Assembly (NCBI RefSeq): GCF_900302495.1
Contig: NZ_OMKW01000004.1
Location: 434,001 to 498,000, forward strand
DNA length: 64,000 bases
Direction: 5' to 3'
DNA from: Pontivivens insulae
GTDB taxonomy: Bacteria; Pseudomonadota; Alphaproteobacteria; Rhodobacterales; Rhodobacteraceae
The notes beneath the pieces are model-generated. The model had not been told where the DNA came from. It saw only the letters and a list, made by a program, of their open reading frames with translations, and made no database searches. The position numbers and the translations under genes are program-made. How positions within the stretch are numbered: the stretch's first letter is position 1; each line of letters begins with the position of its first letter. Below are positions 35,874 through 45,480 of this stretch, one piece after another.

Positions 35874-37493
35874 ATGAGACACGGGAACACTGTTATCGCG
35901 CTGGCGGTCGCGACATTCCTCTCCATATTGGGGATCGCATTCGCTGCCGACCGTGCATTTGAGGCCCATATGTGGGTTCTGACCGGCGTGCTCGTGATCA
36001 CGATGTTGATCATGATGGGCAAGACGCAGGTGGCCCCGGCCGGACGGCTGGCGGCAGAGGTCAAGCCAACCGGCTATAAGGATGATGTGATCCGCTGGGG
36101 CGTGATCGCGATCGTCTTTTGGGGCGTCATCGGCTTTCTGGTTGGCGTTGTCGCGGCTGCGCAGCTCGCATGGCCAGCGCTGAATATCGAACCGTGGTTC
36201 AACTTCGGTCGCGTTCGGCCCTTGCACACATCGGCGGTTGTTTTTGCCTTTGGCGGGAACGCGCTGCTCGCAACGTCTTTCTTCATCGTGCAGCGCACCT
36301 GCCGTGCCCGGTTGTGGGGCGGTGAGCTGGCAACGTTCGTCTTCTGGGGATACCAGCTCTTCATCGTCCTCGCCGCAACCGGCTACCTTCTGGGTATCAC
36401 CGAAGGCCGCGAATATGCTGAGCCTGAGTGGTATGTCGATCTGTTCCTGACCGTCGTTTGGGTCGCCTATCTGGCGGTCTTTGTGGGCACAATCGTGAAG
36501 CGCTCCGAGCCGCACATCTATGTCGCGAACTGGTTCTTCCTCGCCTTCATCATCACAGTGGCAATGCTGCACGTGGTCAACAATCTGTCGCTGCCGGTCA
36601 GCCTGCTGGGCGCGAAATCCTACAGCCTGTTTGCCGGTGTGCAGGATGCGCTTACGCAGTGGTGGTATGGGCATAATGCGGTCGGCTTTTTCCTGACGGC
36701 AGGCTTCCTGGGCATGATGTACTATTTCATCCCAAAGCAAGCGGAACGTCCGGTCTACAGCTATCGCCTCTCGATCATCCACTTCTGGTCGCTGATCTTC
36801 CTCTACATCTGGGCGGGACCCCACCACCTGCATTACACAGCACTTCCCGACTGGGCGCAGACGCTTGGCATGGTGTTCTCGATCATGCTTTGGATGCCCA
36901 GCTGGGGTGGCATGATCAACGGCCTGATGACCCTATCGGGGGCATGGGACAAGCTGCGCACCGACCCGATCTTGCGGATGCTGGTGGTCAGTGTCGCCTT
37001 CTACGGCATGTCGACCTTCGAAGGTCCGATGATGTCAATCAAGACAGTCAACTCGCTCAGCCACTATACCGATTGGACGATTGGCCACGTGCATTCCGGT
37101 GCGCTGGGCTGGGTCGGCATGATCTCCTTCGGCGCGGTCTACTATCTTGTTCCCAAGCTTTGGCAGCGTGACAGGCTCTACAGTCTGCAATTGGTGAACT
37201 ATCACTTCTGGCTCGCCACGCTTGGGATCGTGGTCTACGCCGCCGTCATGTGGGTGTCCGGGATCATGCAGGGCCTGATGTGGCGCGAGTATGATGCCGA
37301 GGGTTACCTCGTCTACTCCTTCGTGGAGAGTACGGCGGCCATGTATCCCTACTACGTAATGCGCGTCTTCGGTGGGCTGCTCTACCTCGCGGGTGGCGTG
37401 ATCATGGCGTGGAACGTTTTCAAAACCATCAGGGGCGATCTGCGCTCGGAGGCATCCATGGACGGTGCCGCTGAACCGATCCCCGCGGAATAA
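35874..37493 (+). CDS. ccoN: cbb3-type cytochrome c oxidase subunit I
   Basis: A 539-residue membrane protein with about 12-14 helices. [10 protein letters not shown] holds a CuB-ligand His, PHHLHY the His pair of the binuclear centre, and [11 protein letters not shown] the heme-ligand His pair. It is the catalytic subunit that reduces O2 at low concentrations. ATG 35874 follows AGGGG; the 26 codons upstream overlap the FNR box and are rejected. First gene of ccoNOQP. Confidence 0.96.
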   Translation: MRHGNTVIALAVATFLSILGIAFAADRAFEAHMWVLTGVLVITMLIMMGKTQVAPAGRLAAEVKPTGYKDDVIRWGVIAIVFWGVIGFLVGVVAAAQLAWPALNIEPWFNFGRVRPLHTSAVVFAFGGNALLATSFFIVQRTCRARLWGGELATFVFWGYQLFIVLAATGYLLGITEGREYAEPEWYVDLFLTVVWVAYLAVFVGTIVKRSEPHIYVANWFFLAFIITVAMLHVVNNLSLPVSLLGAKSYSLFAGVQDALTQWWYGHNAVGFFLTAGFLGMMYYFIPKQAERPVYSYRLSIIHFWSLIFLYIWAGPHHLHYTALPDWAQTLGMVFSIMLWMPSWGGMINGLMTLSGAWDKLRTDPILRMLVVSVAFYGMSTFEGPMMSIKTVNSLSHYTDWTIGHVHSGALGWVGMISFGAVYYLVPKLWQRDRLYSLQLVNYHFWLATLGIVVYAAVMWVSGIMQGLMWREYDAEGYLVYSFVESTAAMYPYYVMRVFGGLLYLAGGVIMAWNVFKTIRGDLRSEASMDGAAEPIPAE

Positions 37494-37506
37494 GGAGGGC
37501 TGGCTG

Positions 37507-38259
37507 ATGAGCACACCCAACGAGAACCCGGGCCTTTTGGCCAAGCATGGCGCAATTGAAAAGAACGTGACCCTGCTCCTGGCGCTAAGCTTCGTAACCG
37601 TCAGCATTGGTGGCATCGTGGAGATCGCACCGCTCTTCTACCTGGAGAACACCATTGAGGATGTGGAGGGCATGCGGCCCTACTCGCCGCTGGAGCTTGC
37701 GGGCCGCAACATCTACGTGCGCGAAGGCTGCTATGTCTGCCATTCGCAGATGATCCGCCCGTTCCGCGATGAGGTAGAGCGTTACGGCCACTACTCACTC
37801 GCGGCAGAAAGTCAGTATGACCACCCGTTCCAATGGGGGTCAAAGCGGACGGGGCCTGATCTGGCGCGTGTCGGGGGGCGCTACTCAAACGACTGGCATG
37901 TCCAGCACCTGATCGACCCGCAATCCGTCGTGCCTGAGAGCATCATGCCATCCTATGCCTTCCTCATGGAGGCACAGTTCGACATGGAGGATCCGGCCGC
38001 GCACCTTAATGCAAATCGGTTGGTCGGGGTGCCTTACACGGACGAGATGCTGGAGAACGCGGTGTTTGACCTGCGCGGTCAGGCCGATCCTGACGGCGAC
38101 CACGACGGGATCCTCGAACGGTATCCCAATGCGGTTATTGGTGATTTCGACGGCAATCCCGATCGTCTGTCCGAGATGGACGCCTTGGTTGCCTATTTGC
38201 AGATGATGGGCACGCTGGTGGATTTCTCTGCCTACGAACCTCTTGAAAACATTCGCTAA
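37507..38259 (+). CDS. ccoO: cbb3-type cytochrome c oxidase subunit II (monoheme cytochrome c)
   Basis: A 250-residue protein with one N-terminal membrane anchor and a heme c site, C75-Y-V-C78-H79. It carries electrons from CcoP to CcoN. AAGGAGGG precedes ATG 37507. Confidence 0.96.
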   Translation: MSTPNENPGLLAKHGAIEKNVTLLLALSFVTVSIGGIVEIAPLFYLENTIEDVEGMRPYSPLELAGRNIYVREGCYVCHSQMIRPFRDEVERYGHYSLAAESQYDHPFQWGSKRTGPDLARVGGRYSNDWHVQHLIDPQSVVPESIMPSYAFLMEAQFDMEDPAAHLNANRLVGVPYTDEMLENAVFDLRGQADPDGDHDGILERYPNAVIGDFDGNPDRLSEMDALVAYLQMMGTLVDFSAYEPLENIR

Positions 38260-38270
38260 AGGAGGGTGTG

Positions 38271-38444
38271 ATGCATAGCGATTATCAAGTTTTGCGCACC
38301 TTTGCCGACAGTTGGGGTCTTGCCTACATGTTCGCGGTCTTTGTGATCGTGGTGTGCTGGACCCTGCGACCGGGTGGTAAGGTGCTGAGCAATGATGCCG
38401 CTCAGGTGCCCTTCCGTGAGAAGGAGGATATCACAGATGTCTGA
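38271..38444 (+). CDS. ccoQ: cbb3-type cytochrome c oxidase subunit CcoQ
   Basis: A 57-residue protein with one membrane helix (residues about 17-35, AYMFAVFVIVVCW) and a short cytosolic tail. CcoQ stabilises the oxidase against oxygen. AAAGGAGGG precedes ATG 38271; the end overlaps ccoP by 8 bases. Confidence 0.92.
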   Translation: MHSDYQVLRTFADSWGLAYMFAVFVIVVCWTLRPGGKVLSNDAAQVPFREKEDITDV

Positions 38445-39312
38445 TGATCAGAGACGCGTCGATGAGATCAGTGGAACCGAAACGACGGGCCATAGCTGGG
38501 ATGGGATTGAAGAGCTCAATACGCCATTGCCCCGCTGGTGGCTGTGGACCTTCTACGCCTGTATCGCGTTTTCAGCGGTTTATGTTGTGCTGTTTCCGGC
38601 TATCCCGCTGGTCAACGAGGCGACGCAGGGCGTGCTCGGCTGGTCGAGCCGTGGCAACCTGAGTGAAGAGTTGGATGAGGTCGCGGCCACGAACCTGGAA
38701 CGGACCGAGCTGCTGCAAGCCGTATCGATTGAAGATGCCGCCGCTGATCCGTCGTTGCGCGCCTTCGCAATTGCAGGCGGCCGTGCGGCTTTTCAGGTAA
38801 ACTGCGTGCAGTGTCACGGTTCAGGTGCCGCCGGCGGGGCCGGATATCCCAACCTCAATGACGATGACTGGTTGTGGGGAGGCTCACTTGCCCAGATCGA
38901 GGAGACGCTGCTCTATGGCATTCGCCATGATCAGTACGATTTCACGCGGTGGTCCGAGATGCCTGCCTTCGGTGCGGGTATCCTGACGCGGGCCGAAATC
39001 TCCGACGTCGCGTGGCACGTTTTGGACCTGGCTGGCTTGGACGTCGACGATGTGGAGGCAGCGGCGCGCGGCGCGACGCTCTACTACGATCAATGTGCGT
39101 CGTGCCATGGGGATATCGGCGAAGGGATGGATGATCTCGGCGCGCCGACGCTCAATGATGCGATCTGGCTGTTTGGCGATACCCACGCGGATATTGCAAA
39201 GCAAATCACGGCGCCGCGTCACGGTGTGATGCCCGGATGGCAAGATCGGCTAGGCGAAGCAACCGTACGGCAGCTTGCGATCTATGTTCACGGATTGGGC
39301 GGGGGCGAATAG
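38437..39312 (+). CDS. ccoP: cbb3-type cytochrome c oxidase subunit III (diheme cytochrome c)
   Basis: A 291-residue protein: one membrane helix near residues 36-58, then two cytochrome c domains with C123-V-Q-C126-H127 and C220-A-S-C223-H224. It takes electrons from soluble or membrane cytochromes. AAGGAGG inside the end of ccoQ precedes ATG 38437. Confidence 0.95.
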   Translation: MSDDQRRVDEISGTETTGHSWDGIEELNTPLPRWWLWTFYACIAFSAVYVVLFPAIPLVNEATQGVLGWSSRGNLSEELDEVAATNLERTELLQAVSIEDAAADPSLRAFAIAGGRAAFQVNCVQCHGSGAAGGAGYPNLNDDDWLWGGSLAQIEETLLYGIRHDQYDFTRWSEMPAFGAGILTRAEISDVAWHVLDLAGLDVDDVEAAARGATLYYDQCASCHGDIGEGMDDLGAPTLNDAIWLFGDTHADIAKQITAPRHGVMPGWQDRLGEATVRQLAIYVHGLGGGE

Positions 39313-39324
39313 CGCTTGCCCAAC

Positions 39325-39394
39325 GGGAACCACGCACCGTCTGCCCCCTTGTTCGTTCCCCTCTAGACCGAGGCCTAACGGGCGCGTGGTTCCC
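39325..39394 (+). terminator. Long-loop perfect inverted repeat after ccoP
   Basis: GGGAACCACGC (39325-39335) and GCGTGGTTCCC (39384-39394) are an exact 11-base inverted repeat with a 48-base loop, 13 bases after the ccoP stop, followed by ATCTTTTC. It may act as a terminator or mRNA 3' structure separating ccoNOQP from ccoGHIS. Confidence 0.5.
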
Positions 39395-39420
39395 ATCTTT
39401 TCTCCAGAACGCCCTGAACT

Positions 39421-39434
39421 TTGACACGGATCAA
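39421..39434 (+). promoter_or_regulatory. FNR box upstream of ccoG
   Basis: TTGACACGGATCAA matches TTGAT-N4-ATCAA except for one base. Its centre is 61 bases before ATG 39489, giving ccoGHIS its own FnrL control. Confidence 0.75.
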
Positions 39435-39488
39435 GGTTCGGGGCGTTTCAGTCTGCCATGCAGAGGTCAGGTTCAAGGAATGACTTCG

Positions 39489-41054
39489 ATGACGAACGAT
39501 CCAAATCCACCCAGGCTCGATGTTGCTGCCGTGAATACCGGTGCGGCTGCCGAGGGGCCGGTCCAGCTCTACGCCGCACGCGAGAAGATCCACCCCAAGC
39601 GGGCAGAGGGGGACTTTCGCCGGTTCAAGTGGATCGTCATGTTTGTCACGTTGGGCATCTACTACGTCACGCCTTGGTTGCGATGGAATCGTGGCGAGTT
39701 CGCACCCGATCAGGCGGTCCTGATCGATATGGCGAACCGCCGGTTCTATTTCTTCTTCGTGGAAATCTGGCCGCAGGAATTTCCATATGTCGCAGGGCTG
39801 CTTGTCATGGCAGGCGTTGGGCTTTTCCTCGTAACATCCGTCGTCGGACGGGCGTGGTGTGGCTATACCTGCCCACAAACAGTCTGGACCGATCTCTTTC
39901 TGGTCGTGGAACGTGCAATCGAGGGCGATCGCAACGCCCGCATCCGACTTGATCGCGCGCCCCTGAGCGCGGGCAAGCTTACCAAACGGGTCTCAAAACA
40001 CCTGATCTGGCTATTGATTGCGGTTGCGACCGGCGGGGCCTGGATCTTCTACTTTGCCGACGCACCAACCTTGTTTGGTCAATTCGTCACGGGCCAGGCT
40101 GCCTTCGTTGCTTATGCAACTGTCGCGGTGCTGACGGCCACGACCTACGTTTTCGGCGGACTGATGCGCGAACAGGTCTGCATCTATATGTGCCCTTGGC
40201 CACGCATTCAGGCCGCTATGACAGACGCCGACACCCTGATCGTAACCTATAATGACTGGCGCGGTGAGCCGCGCACCCGCGGCCGCAAGCGAGCCGCGGG
40301 CCTGACGGTCGCCGGGGATTGCATTGATTGCAATGCCTGCGTTGCGGTCTGCCCGACCGGTATTGATATCCGCGATGGGCAGCAGCTTGAATGCATTTCC
40401 TGCGCGCTGTGTATCGATGCCTGTGACGGGATGATGGACAAGGTGGGACGCCCGCGTGGCCTGATTTCTTACGCCACGCTCCGCGACTATAATCACAACA
40501 TGGCCCTCGCGACGGATCCAGAAACCGGCGCGCTGAACCCCGATAGGGTGCGGGACGGCGCGGGCGGTTATATTCAGAAAATTCGCCACATTGGCGCCGG
40601 TATCCTGATACGTCCGCGCACCCTGATCTATTTCGGCATCTGGGCTGCGATTGGCGTGGGCATGGTCGTCGCCCTTGGTCTGCGTGACAGGCTTGAAATC
40701 AATGTTCAGCACGATCGCAATCCACTCTTCGTGGCGCTGTCGGATGGATCCATTCGAAACGGCTACACGGTGAAATTGCTCAACATGATCCCGGAGCCGC
40801 GCGTTGTCGAGTTGAGCGTGGACGGTCTGGCCGGTGCAGTGATGACCAGCCCGGATCTGGGGCTTTCCCCGGCGCCGCGCGTCGCAATCCAGCTTCAGCC
40901 GGACCAGGTGCGCAGCCTCCGGGTCTTTGTGCAGCAGCCGCCTTGGTTTCTGGCGCCGGGCAATGAAGACTTCCAATTGATCGTCCGAGATCCCGCATCG
41001 GGAGAGGTCGACATCTATGACGCCACCTTCAACCGCCGCGATGCCGGTCCCTGA
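39489..41054 (+). CDS. ccoG: Cytochrome cbb3 oxidase accessory protein CcoG
   Basis: A 521-residue membrane iron-sulfur protein: several helices, a GYTCPQTVW cysteine segment and two 4Fe-4S motifs, CIDCNACVAVCP and CISCALCIDACD, then a C-terminal Ig-like soluble domain. CcoG reduces Cu(II) for insertion into CcoN. AAGGA suits ATG 39489; an ATG nine bases earlier sits directly on it. A far longer open frame from 39237 is not coding. Confidence 0.93.
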   Translation: MTNDPNPPRLDVAAVNTGAAAEGPVQLYAAREKIHPKRAEGDFRRFKWIVMFVTLGIYYVTPWLRWNRGEFAPDQAVLIDMANRRFYFFFVEIWPQEFPYVAGLLVMAGVGLFLVTSVVGRAWCGYTCPQTVWTDLFLVVERAIEGDRNARIRLDRAPLSAGKLTKRVSKHLIWLLIAVATGGAWIFYFADAPTLFGQFVTGQAAFVAYATVAVLTATTYVFGGLMREQVCIYMCPWPRIQAAMTDADTLIVTYNDWRGEPRTRGRKRAAGLTVAGDCIDCNACVAVCPTGIDIRDGQQLECISCALCIDACDGMMDKVGRPRGLISYATLRDYNHNMALATDPETGALNPDRVRDGAGGYIQKIRHIGAGILIRPRTLIYFGIWAAIGVGMVVALGLRDRLEINVQHDRNPLFVALSDGSIRNGYTVKLLNMIPEPRVVELSVDGLAGAVMTSPDLGLSPAPRVAIQLQPDQVRSLRVFVQQPPWFLAPGNEDFQLIVRDPASGEVDIYDATFNRRDAGP

Positions 41055-41067
41055 ATTGGAGAGACAG

Positions 41068-41556
41068 ATGCTTGCACGTATTTTTGCCCCGAACCCCTTT
41101 ACCGGTTGGCATATGGCCGGTGTCATTGGGCTGTTCTTTGGCACGATCATTACCGTCAATCTGATCATGGCCACCTTTGCCGCCAACAGTTGGACAGGGC
41201 TGGTTGTTCGCAACTCCTATGTTGCCAGTCAGGGCTTTGATGAGCGCACAGCGCGTCGCCGGGCGGAACAAGCTCAGGGCTGGCAGCTGACTGGCGATGT
41301 GGCTGCAACGGGTATTCATTTCGAACTTCGCGATGCAGATGGGGTTGCAATTGAGGATGCGGCCATTGTGGTGAGCATCGGGCGCCCTGCGCACGAACAT
41401 GACGATCAGGTCCTGACAATGCGCCACGGCGGGGAGCCGGGGCTCTATCTGCTCGAAACACCCTTTGCCGCAGGTCTTTGGGCCGCCGAGGTGTCGGTTG
41501 CACGTGCGGACGGCAGCACATGGACCACCGCCCTGCGCCTGACGGTGACGGAGTAG
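41068..41556 (+). CDS. ccoH: Cytochrome cbb3 oxidase assembly protein CcoH (FixH)
   Basis: A 162-residue FixH-family protein with one N-terminal membrane helix (TGWHMAGVIGLFFGTIITVNL) and a periplasmic domain. Needed for oxidase assembly. GGAGAG precedes ATG 41068, 13 bases after ccoG. Confidence 0.92.
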   Translation: MLARIFAPNPFTGWHMAGVIGLFFGTIITVNLIMATFAANSWTGLVVRNSYVASQGFDERTARRRAEQAQGWQLTGDVAATGIHFELRDADGVAIEDAAIVVSIGRPAHEHDDQVLTMRHGGEPGLYLLETPFAAGLWAAEVSVARADGSTWTTALRLTVTE

Positions 41557-41561
41557 ATGGG

Positions 41562-43823
41562 ATGAGTTGTTGTGCAAACCTTGTTGATACCACGGTTGCG
41601 GGATCAGCGGCGGACGCGCCGCGCAACAGTCATCTGGAAGATATCGCCCGGTCGGCACAGATCGACGCAGATGGCACAGCCCATCTGGTCGTAAGTGCCA
41701 CGGCGATCAACTGCGGTGCTTGCGTGCGGACGTTGGAGCGTGGTTTGGCGGCGCTGGATGGTGTGCAGGCGGTGCGGGTCAATCTCACCCTGCGCCGGAT
41801 AACACTGCAACTGGCCAATGCCGCGCAGATCGGTGCGGTTTTGGATGAGATGCAGCGACTTGGATATCCTGCCACTCTGGTCGATGACGCTGCACTGGGC
41901 CGGGAAGATGCGGAGGCCAAGACGCTCCTGCAGGCCCTCGCCGTATCGGGTTTTGCGGCGGGGAATGTCATGTTGTTGAGCGTCTCGGTCTGGGCCGGCG
42001 CCGAGGGTGCAACACGGGATTTGTTCCATATGCTCTCTGCGATGATTGCGGTGCCGATCGTCGGATGGGCCGGACAGACCTTTTTCCGCTCGGCGATCGC
42101 TGCCTTGCGCGCGGGTCGGCTCAATATGGATGTGCCCATCGCGCTTGCGTTGATCCTTTCTTTGACAATGAGTGTTGTTGAGACTGCGCGGGGCGGTGAA
42201 GAAGTCTATTTCGACGCCGCGCTGACGCTGACCTTCTTCCTTCTTGTCGGACGATATCTCGACCGTTTGATGCGGGCGCGGGCGCGGCGCGCAGTGGTAA
42301 GCCTTGGCCGATTGGCCGCGCGTGGGGCCTACCGCGTTGACCCGGAACACGGGCTTGAGTGGATCGCGGTCGAGGACATCCAACCTGGCATGGTTCTGCG
42401 TCTGGCCGTGGGGGATCGAGCGCCCGTCAACGGCGTGATTTGCAATGGGCGGACCACACTTGATCGGGCGCTCGTTTCAGGTGAAAGCGAGCCCGTCGCG
42501 GGCGAAATCGGTTCCGAAGTTGAAGCCGGTGTCTTGAACCTTTCCGGACCAATTGAACTGAGGGCGACAGCCCGTGCCGAGGATTCCTTCCTCGCCGACG
42601 TCATGAAGATGATGGATGTGGCAGAGCAGGGCCGGGCAGGGTGCCGGCGGATCGCGGACCGTGCGGCGGCATTATACGCACCCGTCGTTCATTTGCTGGC
42701 TCTGATCACGTTTGCAGGCTGGATGATTGCGGGAGCGGGCGCACATGAATCGCTCTTCATCGCGATATCGGTCCTGATCATCACCTGCCCATGTGCATTG
42801 GCACTGGCTGTGCCAGTGGTGCAGGTCATCGCGGCGGCCCGACTATTCGAGGCCGGTATTCTGCTGAAGGATGGCAGCGGGTTGGAACGGCTGGCGCAGG
42901 CAGACACAGTTGTGTTTGACAAAACTGGAACACTCACAACCGGAATACCGGGCATCCGGGCGCTGGGCACACTCACAATGCCAGACGTGGCCCTGACCCT
43001 CGCGCGGCATTCCAGCCATCCAGCGTCACGTGCGCTGGCGCGCGAACTTAACAGCGCCCGTGAAGTCGAGTTGGTCGACATATTCGAAGAGGCCGGGCAG
43101 GGGATCGAAGGGCGTCTTCCCGATGGTCGCGTTGCACGTTTGGGCAGACCCGAATGGGTTGCAAAGATCGCCTTGGACCTTCCCTCCGCGCAGGCCTCAA
43201 CGGCCTTCGCCATTGCGGGTGAACGGGCGTGCGGTTTTGCGTTGGCCGAAGTCCTGCGCCCGGGCGCACATCAGACAATTTGGGAGCTTGTGGCGGATGT
43301 TGAGGGGGTTGCCCTGCTGTCTGGCGACGCGCCACATGCCGTGAACAAGGTCGCACGTCAGTTGGGGATTGAGGCGGCTCAGGCGCGGCTGACCCCGCAG
43401 GCCAAAGTGGCGCGCATCGCGGAACTGCAAGCTGATGGTGCACGTGTTGTCATGGTGGGGGACGGTTTGAATGATAGCCCGGCCCTCGCGGCGGCGCATG
43501 TGTCCATCGCTCCGTCGAGCGCATCGGATGTGGGTCGGATGGCGGCAGACTTTGTGTTCACACGTCCGTCCCTGCGGGCTGTTCCGCAGGCCATGGACAT
43601 TGCCCGCCGTGCGGCACGTTTGGTGCGGCAGAACCTTGGCATCGCCGTAGTCTATAACTGCATTGCGATCCCGATCGCCGTGTCGGGCCATGTCACACCG
43701 CTCGTGGCCGCTCTGGCCATGTCGGGATCGTCAATCGTTGTCGTCGCCAATGCTCTGCGCCTTGCCGGAGTGAAAGAGGCGAAGACAGTGGGTGTGCAAA
43801 CCATCCCGGAGCAACTGGTATGA
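41562..43823 (+). CDS. ccoI: Copper-translocating P-type ATPase CcoI
   Basis: A 753-residue P1B-type ATPase with one heavy-metal domain (NCGAC near residue 47), eight helices, the CPC motif (ITCPCALAL near 410), phosphorylation site DKTGTLT near 455 and the GDGLNDSPAL hinge near 635. It supplies copper for the cbb3 oxidase, distinct from the detoxifying CopA at 49898. Starts 5 bases after ccoH and overlaps ccoS by four. Confidence 0.94.
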   Translation: MSCCANLVDTTVAGSAADAPRNSHLEDIARSAQIDADGTAHLVVSATAINCGACVRTLERGLAALDGVQAVRVNLTLRRITLQLANAAQIGAVLDEMQRLGYPATLVDDAALGREDAEAKTLLQALAVSGFAAGNVMLLSVSVWAGAEGATRDLFHMLSAMIAVPIVGWAGQTFFRSAIAALRAGRLNMDVPIALALILSLTMSVVETARGGEEVYFDAALTLTFFLLVGRYLDRLMRARARRAVVSLGRLAARGAYRVDPEHGLEWIAVEDIQPGMVLRLAVGDRAPVNGVICNGRTTLDRALVSGESEPVAGEIGSEVEAGVLNLSGPIELRATARAEDSFLADVMKMMDVAEQGRAGCRRIADRAAALYAPVVHLLALITFAGWMIAGAGAHESLFIAISVLIITCPCALALAVPVVQVIAAARLFEAGILLKDGSGLERLAQADTVVFDKTGTLTTGIPGIRALGTLTMPDVALTLARHSSHPASRALARELNSAREVELVDIFEEAGQGIEGRLPDGRVARLGRPEWVAKIALDLPSAQASTAFAIAGERACGFALAEVLRPGAHQTIWELVADVEGVALLSGDAPHAVNKVARQLGIEAAQARLTPQAKVARIAELQADGARVVMVGDGLNDSPALAAAHVSIAPSSASDVGRMAADFVFTRPSLRAVPQAMDIARRAARLVRQNLGIAVVYNCIAIPIAVSGHVTPLVAALAMSGSSIVVVANALRLAGVKEAKTVGVQTIPEQLV

Positions 43824-43963
43824 GTGTGTTGATTTTTCTGATCCCGATTGCCCTTTTTCTGGGAGGGTTGGGGATCGTCGCCTTCCTATGGTCTCTGGGT
43901 GCCGGACAGTTCGATGATCTGACCGGTGCGGCAGAGCGGATCCTTGAGGATGAGCCGCTATGA
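43820..43963 (+). CDS. ccoS: Cytochrome cbb3 oxidase maturation protein CcoS
   Basis: A 47-residue protein with one membrane helix (residues about 3-25) and an acidic tail, as usual for CcoS, which is needed for cofactor insertion into CcoN. ATG overlaps the ccoI stop (ATGA). Its 3' end overlaps the convergent aldehyde dehydrogenase gene by 6 bases. Confidence 0.93.
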   Translation: MSVLIFLIPIALFLGGLGIVAFLWSLGAGQFDDLTGAAERILEDEPL

Positions 43964-45388
43964 CCTGCGGGCGGCCCCGCTGATTGACTTGGTGTATTGA
44001 AACGCACGGATCCCGGCGAGGCCCGCTTCGCGTCCGTGGCCACTGGCATCAACTCCGCCAAATGGTGTGCCCGGCGCACGAGAGGTTCCATTGACCTGAA
44101 CCATACCCGCGCGGAGGGCACGGCTGACCCTGTCGGCCCGATCCGGGTCCCCCGTCTGGACATAGGCGGCAAGCCCGTAAGGCGTCGAGTTTGCGAGTTT
44201 GATCGCCTCTGCTTCGGTGCCAAAGGGTGTGATTGTCAGGACGGGACCGAAGATCTCCTCCTGCAAGAGCGTTGTGCCCGGCCTTACATCGGCAAGGATT
44301 GTTGGCTTTGGAAAGAAACCTGCGGGCCGTGCAAGCCCTGGCCCACCGAAAATACAACGTGCGCCTTCGTCTAGACCCGTCTCGAGCAGACGCTGTATGC
44401 GCTCCATTTGCGTTGCGCTTATGACAGGCCCGATCTCCAGATCCCCGCCGGGCACGTAGCGAGCTGCTTCGCTTGCGGCCCGTTCTAACGTCTGGTCGTA
44501 GATGGACTGTTCGACCAGCATCCAGCTGGCGGCATTGCAGCTTTGCCCGCTATTCCGAAAACAGTGGGCCACACCCTGTGCAACCGCTGTTTCGAGATTG
44601 CAATCGGTGAAAAGCAAATTGGGCGACTTGCCGCCAAGCTCCAGGATCGTGGGGCGCAGACCGGCAGCTTGCTGCACGTCGCGCCCAGCACGCGTGGACC
44701 CAGTAAAGCTGACCACGGCGATCCGTGGATCACTCACGAGTATCTCGCCAATCGTGCCATCCCCCGGCACAATGTTGATCACGCCCGCTGGAATTCCGGC
44801 TTCCAAGCACAGATTTCCCAGATGCAGGGCCGTAAGCGGTGTCAATTCGGAGGGTTTCAATACGCTTGTGCAGCCAGCGGCCATCGCGGCACCAAGTTTC
44901 AGGATCACCTGATTGAGCGGCCAATTCCACGGCGTGATCAGGGCCGCAACACCGAAAGGTTCATAGCGTAGCCGATGTGCGGGGTCGGTTTGGGCATCGT
45001 CAAAGCTTGCAGTTTTCTGCGCAATGAAGGCGTCGAGATGAGCCAGAGCGCCACCCACCTGCTGCGCCCGCGCAAAGGGCAAGGGTGCCCCCATCTCGTG
45101 GGCGATGAGCTTGGCAAAGCACTCGGCATCCCGCGCGATCAAGTCCCGCAATGTCTCAAGATAGCTGAACCGTGTCTCGACAGGCAGCTGTGCCCAATCG
45201 TCTTGAACGCTGTCGGCAGCCGCAATCGCTGCAAGCATCTGCGAGGGCGACCCGACCTGCCTGTTCGCACGCGCTATCCCGGTAGAAGGGTCAACGCGCC
45301 GCACAGTGTCGCCCGCGCATGCTTTCCAATGGCCGTCGATCAAACACTGCCATGGCGCATTTTCGTATTGAGAGACGATGTCATCCAT
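43958..45388 (-). CDS. Aldehyde dehydrogenase family protein
   Basis: A 476-residue NAD(P)-dependent enzyme with TPWNWPLNQ (near residue 155), FTGSTRAG, the general-base Glu in LELGGKSPN and the catalytic Cys in NSGQSCNA near residue 283. The aldehyde is unknown. The gene stands alone, convergent with ccoS and divergent from the sulfatase-like gene 92 bases away, with which it might share a role. Confidence 0.92.
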   Translation of the reverse strand: MDDIVSQYENAPWQCLIDGHWKACAGDTVRRVDPSTGIARANRQVGSPSQMLAAIAAADSVQDDWAQLPVETRFSYLETLRDLIARDAECFAKLIAHEMGAPLPFARAQQVGGALAHLDAFIAQKTASFDDAQTDPAHRLRYEPFGVAALITPWNWPLNQVILKLGAAMAAGCTSVLKPSELTPLTALHLGNLCLEAGIPAGVINIVPGDGTIGEILVSDPRIAVVSFTGSTRAGRDVQQAAGLRPTILELGGKSPNLLFTDCNLETAVAQGVAHCFRNSGQSCNAASWMLVEQSIYDQTLERAASEAARYVPGGDLEIGPVISATQMERIQRLLETGLDEGARCIFGGPGLARPAGFFPKPTILADVRPGTTLLQEEIFGPVLTITPFGTEAEAIKLANSTPYGLAAYVQTGDPDRADRVSRALRAGMVQVNGTSRAPGTPFGGVDASGHGREAGLAGIRAFQYTKSISGAARRS

Positions 45389-45480
45389 GATCCCATCGAC
45401 CGTGCGCGCGCCCGGTTAGTCAAGCGATGCAAGCGCGTCGAATTGTAGCCGGAACAAGATCGTTGCGCCGCTGACAGGAG

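Noticed and set aside
39237-39488. Long N-terminal extension of ccoG
   Set aside because: Would overlap ccoP, cross the inverted repeat and the FNR box, and is unlike CcoG relatives.
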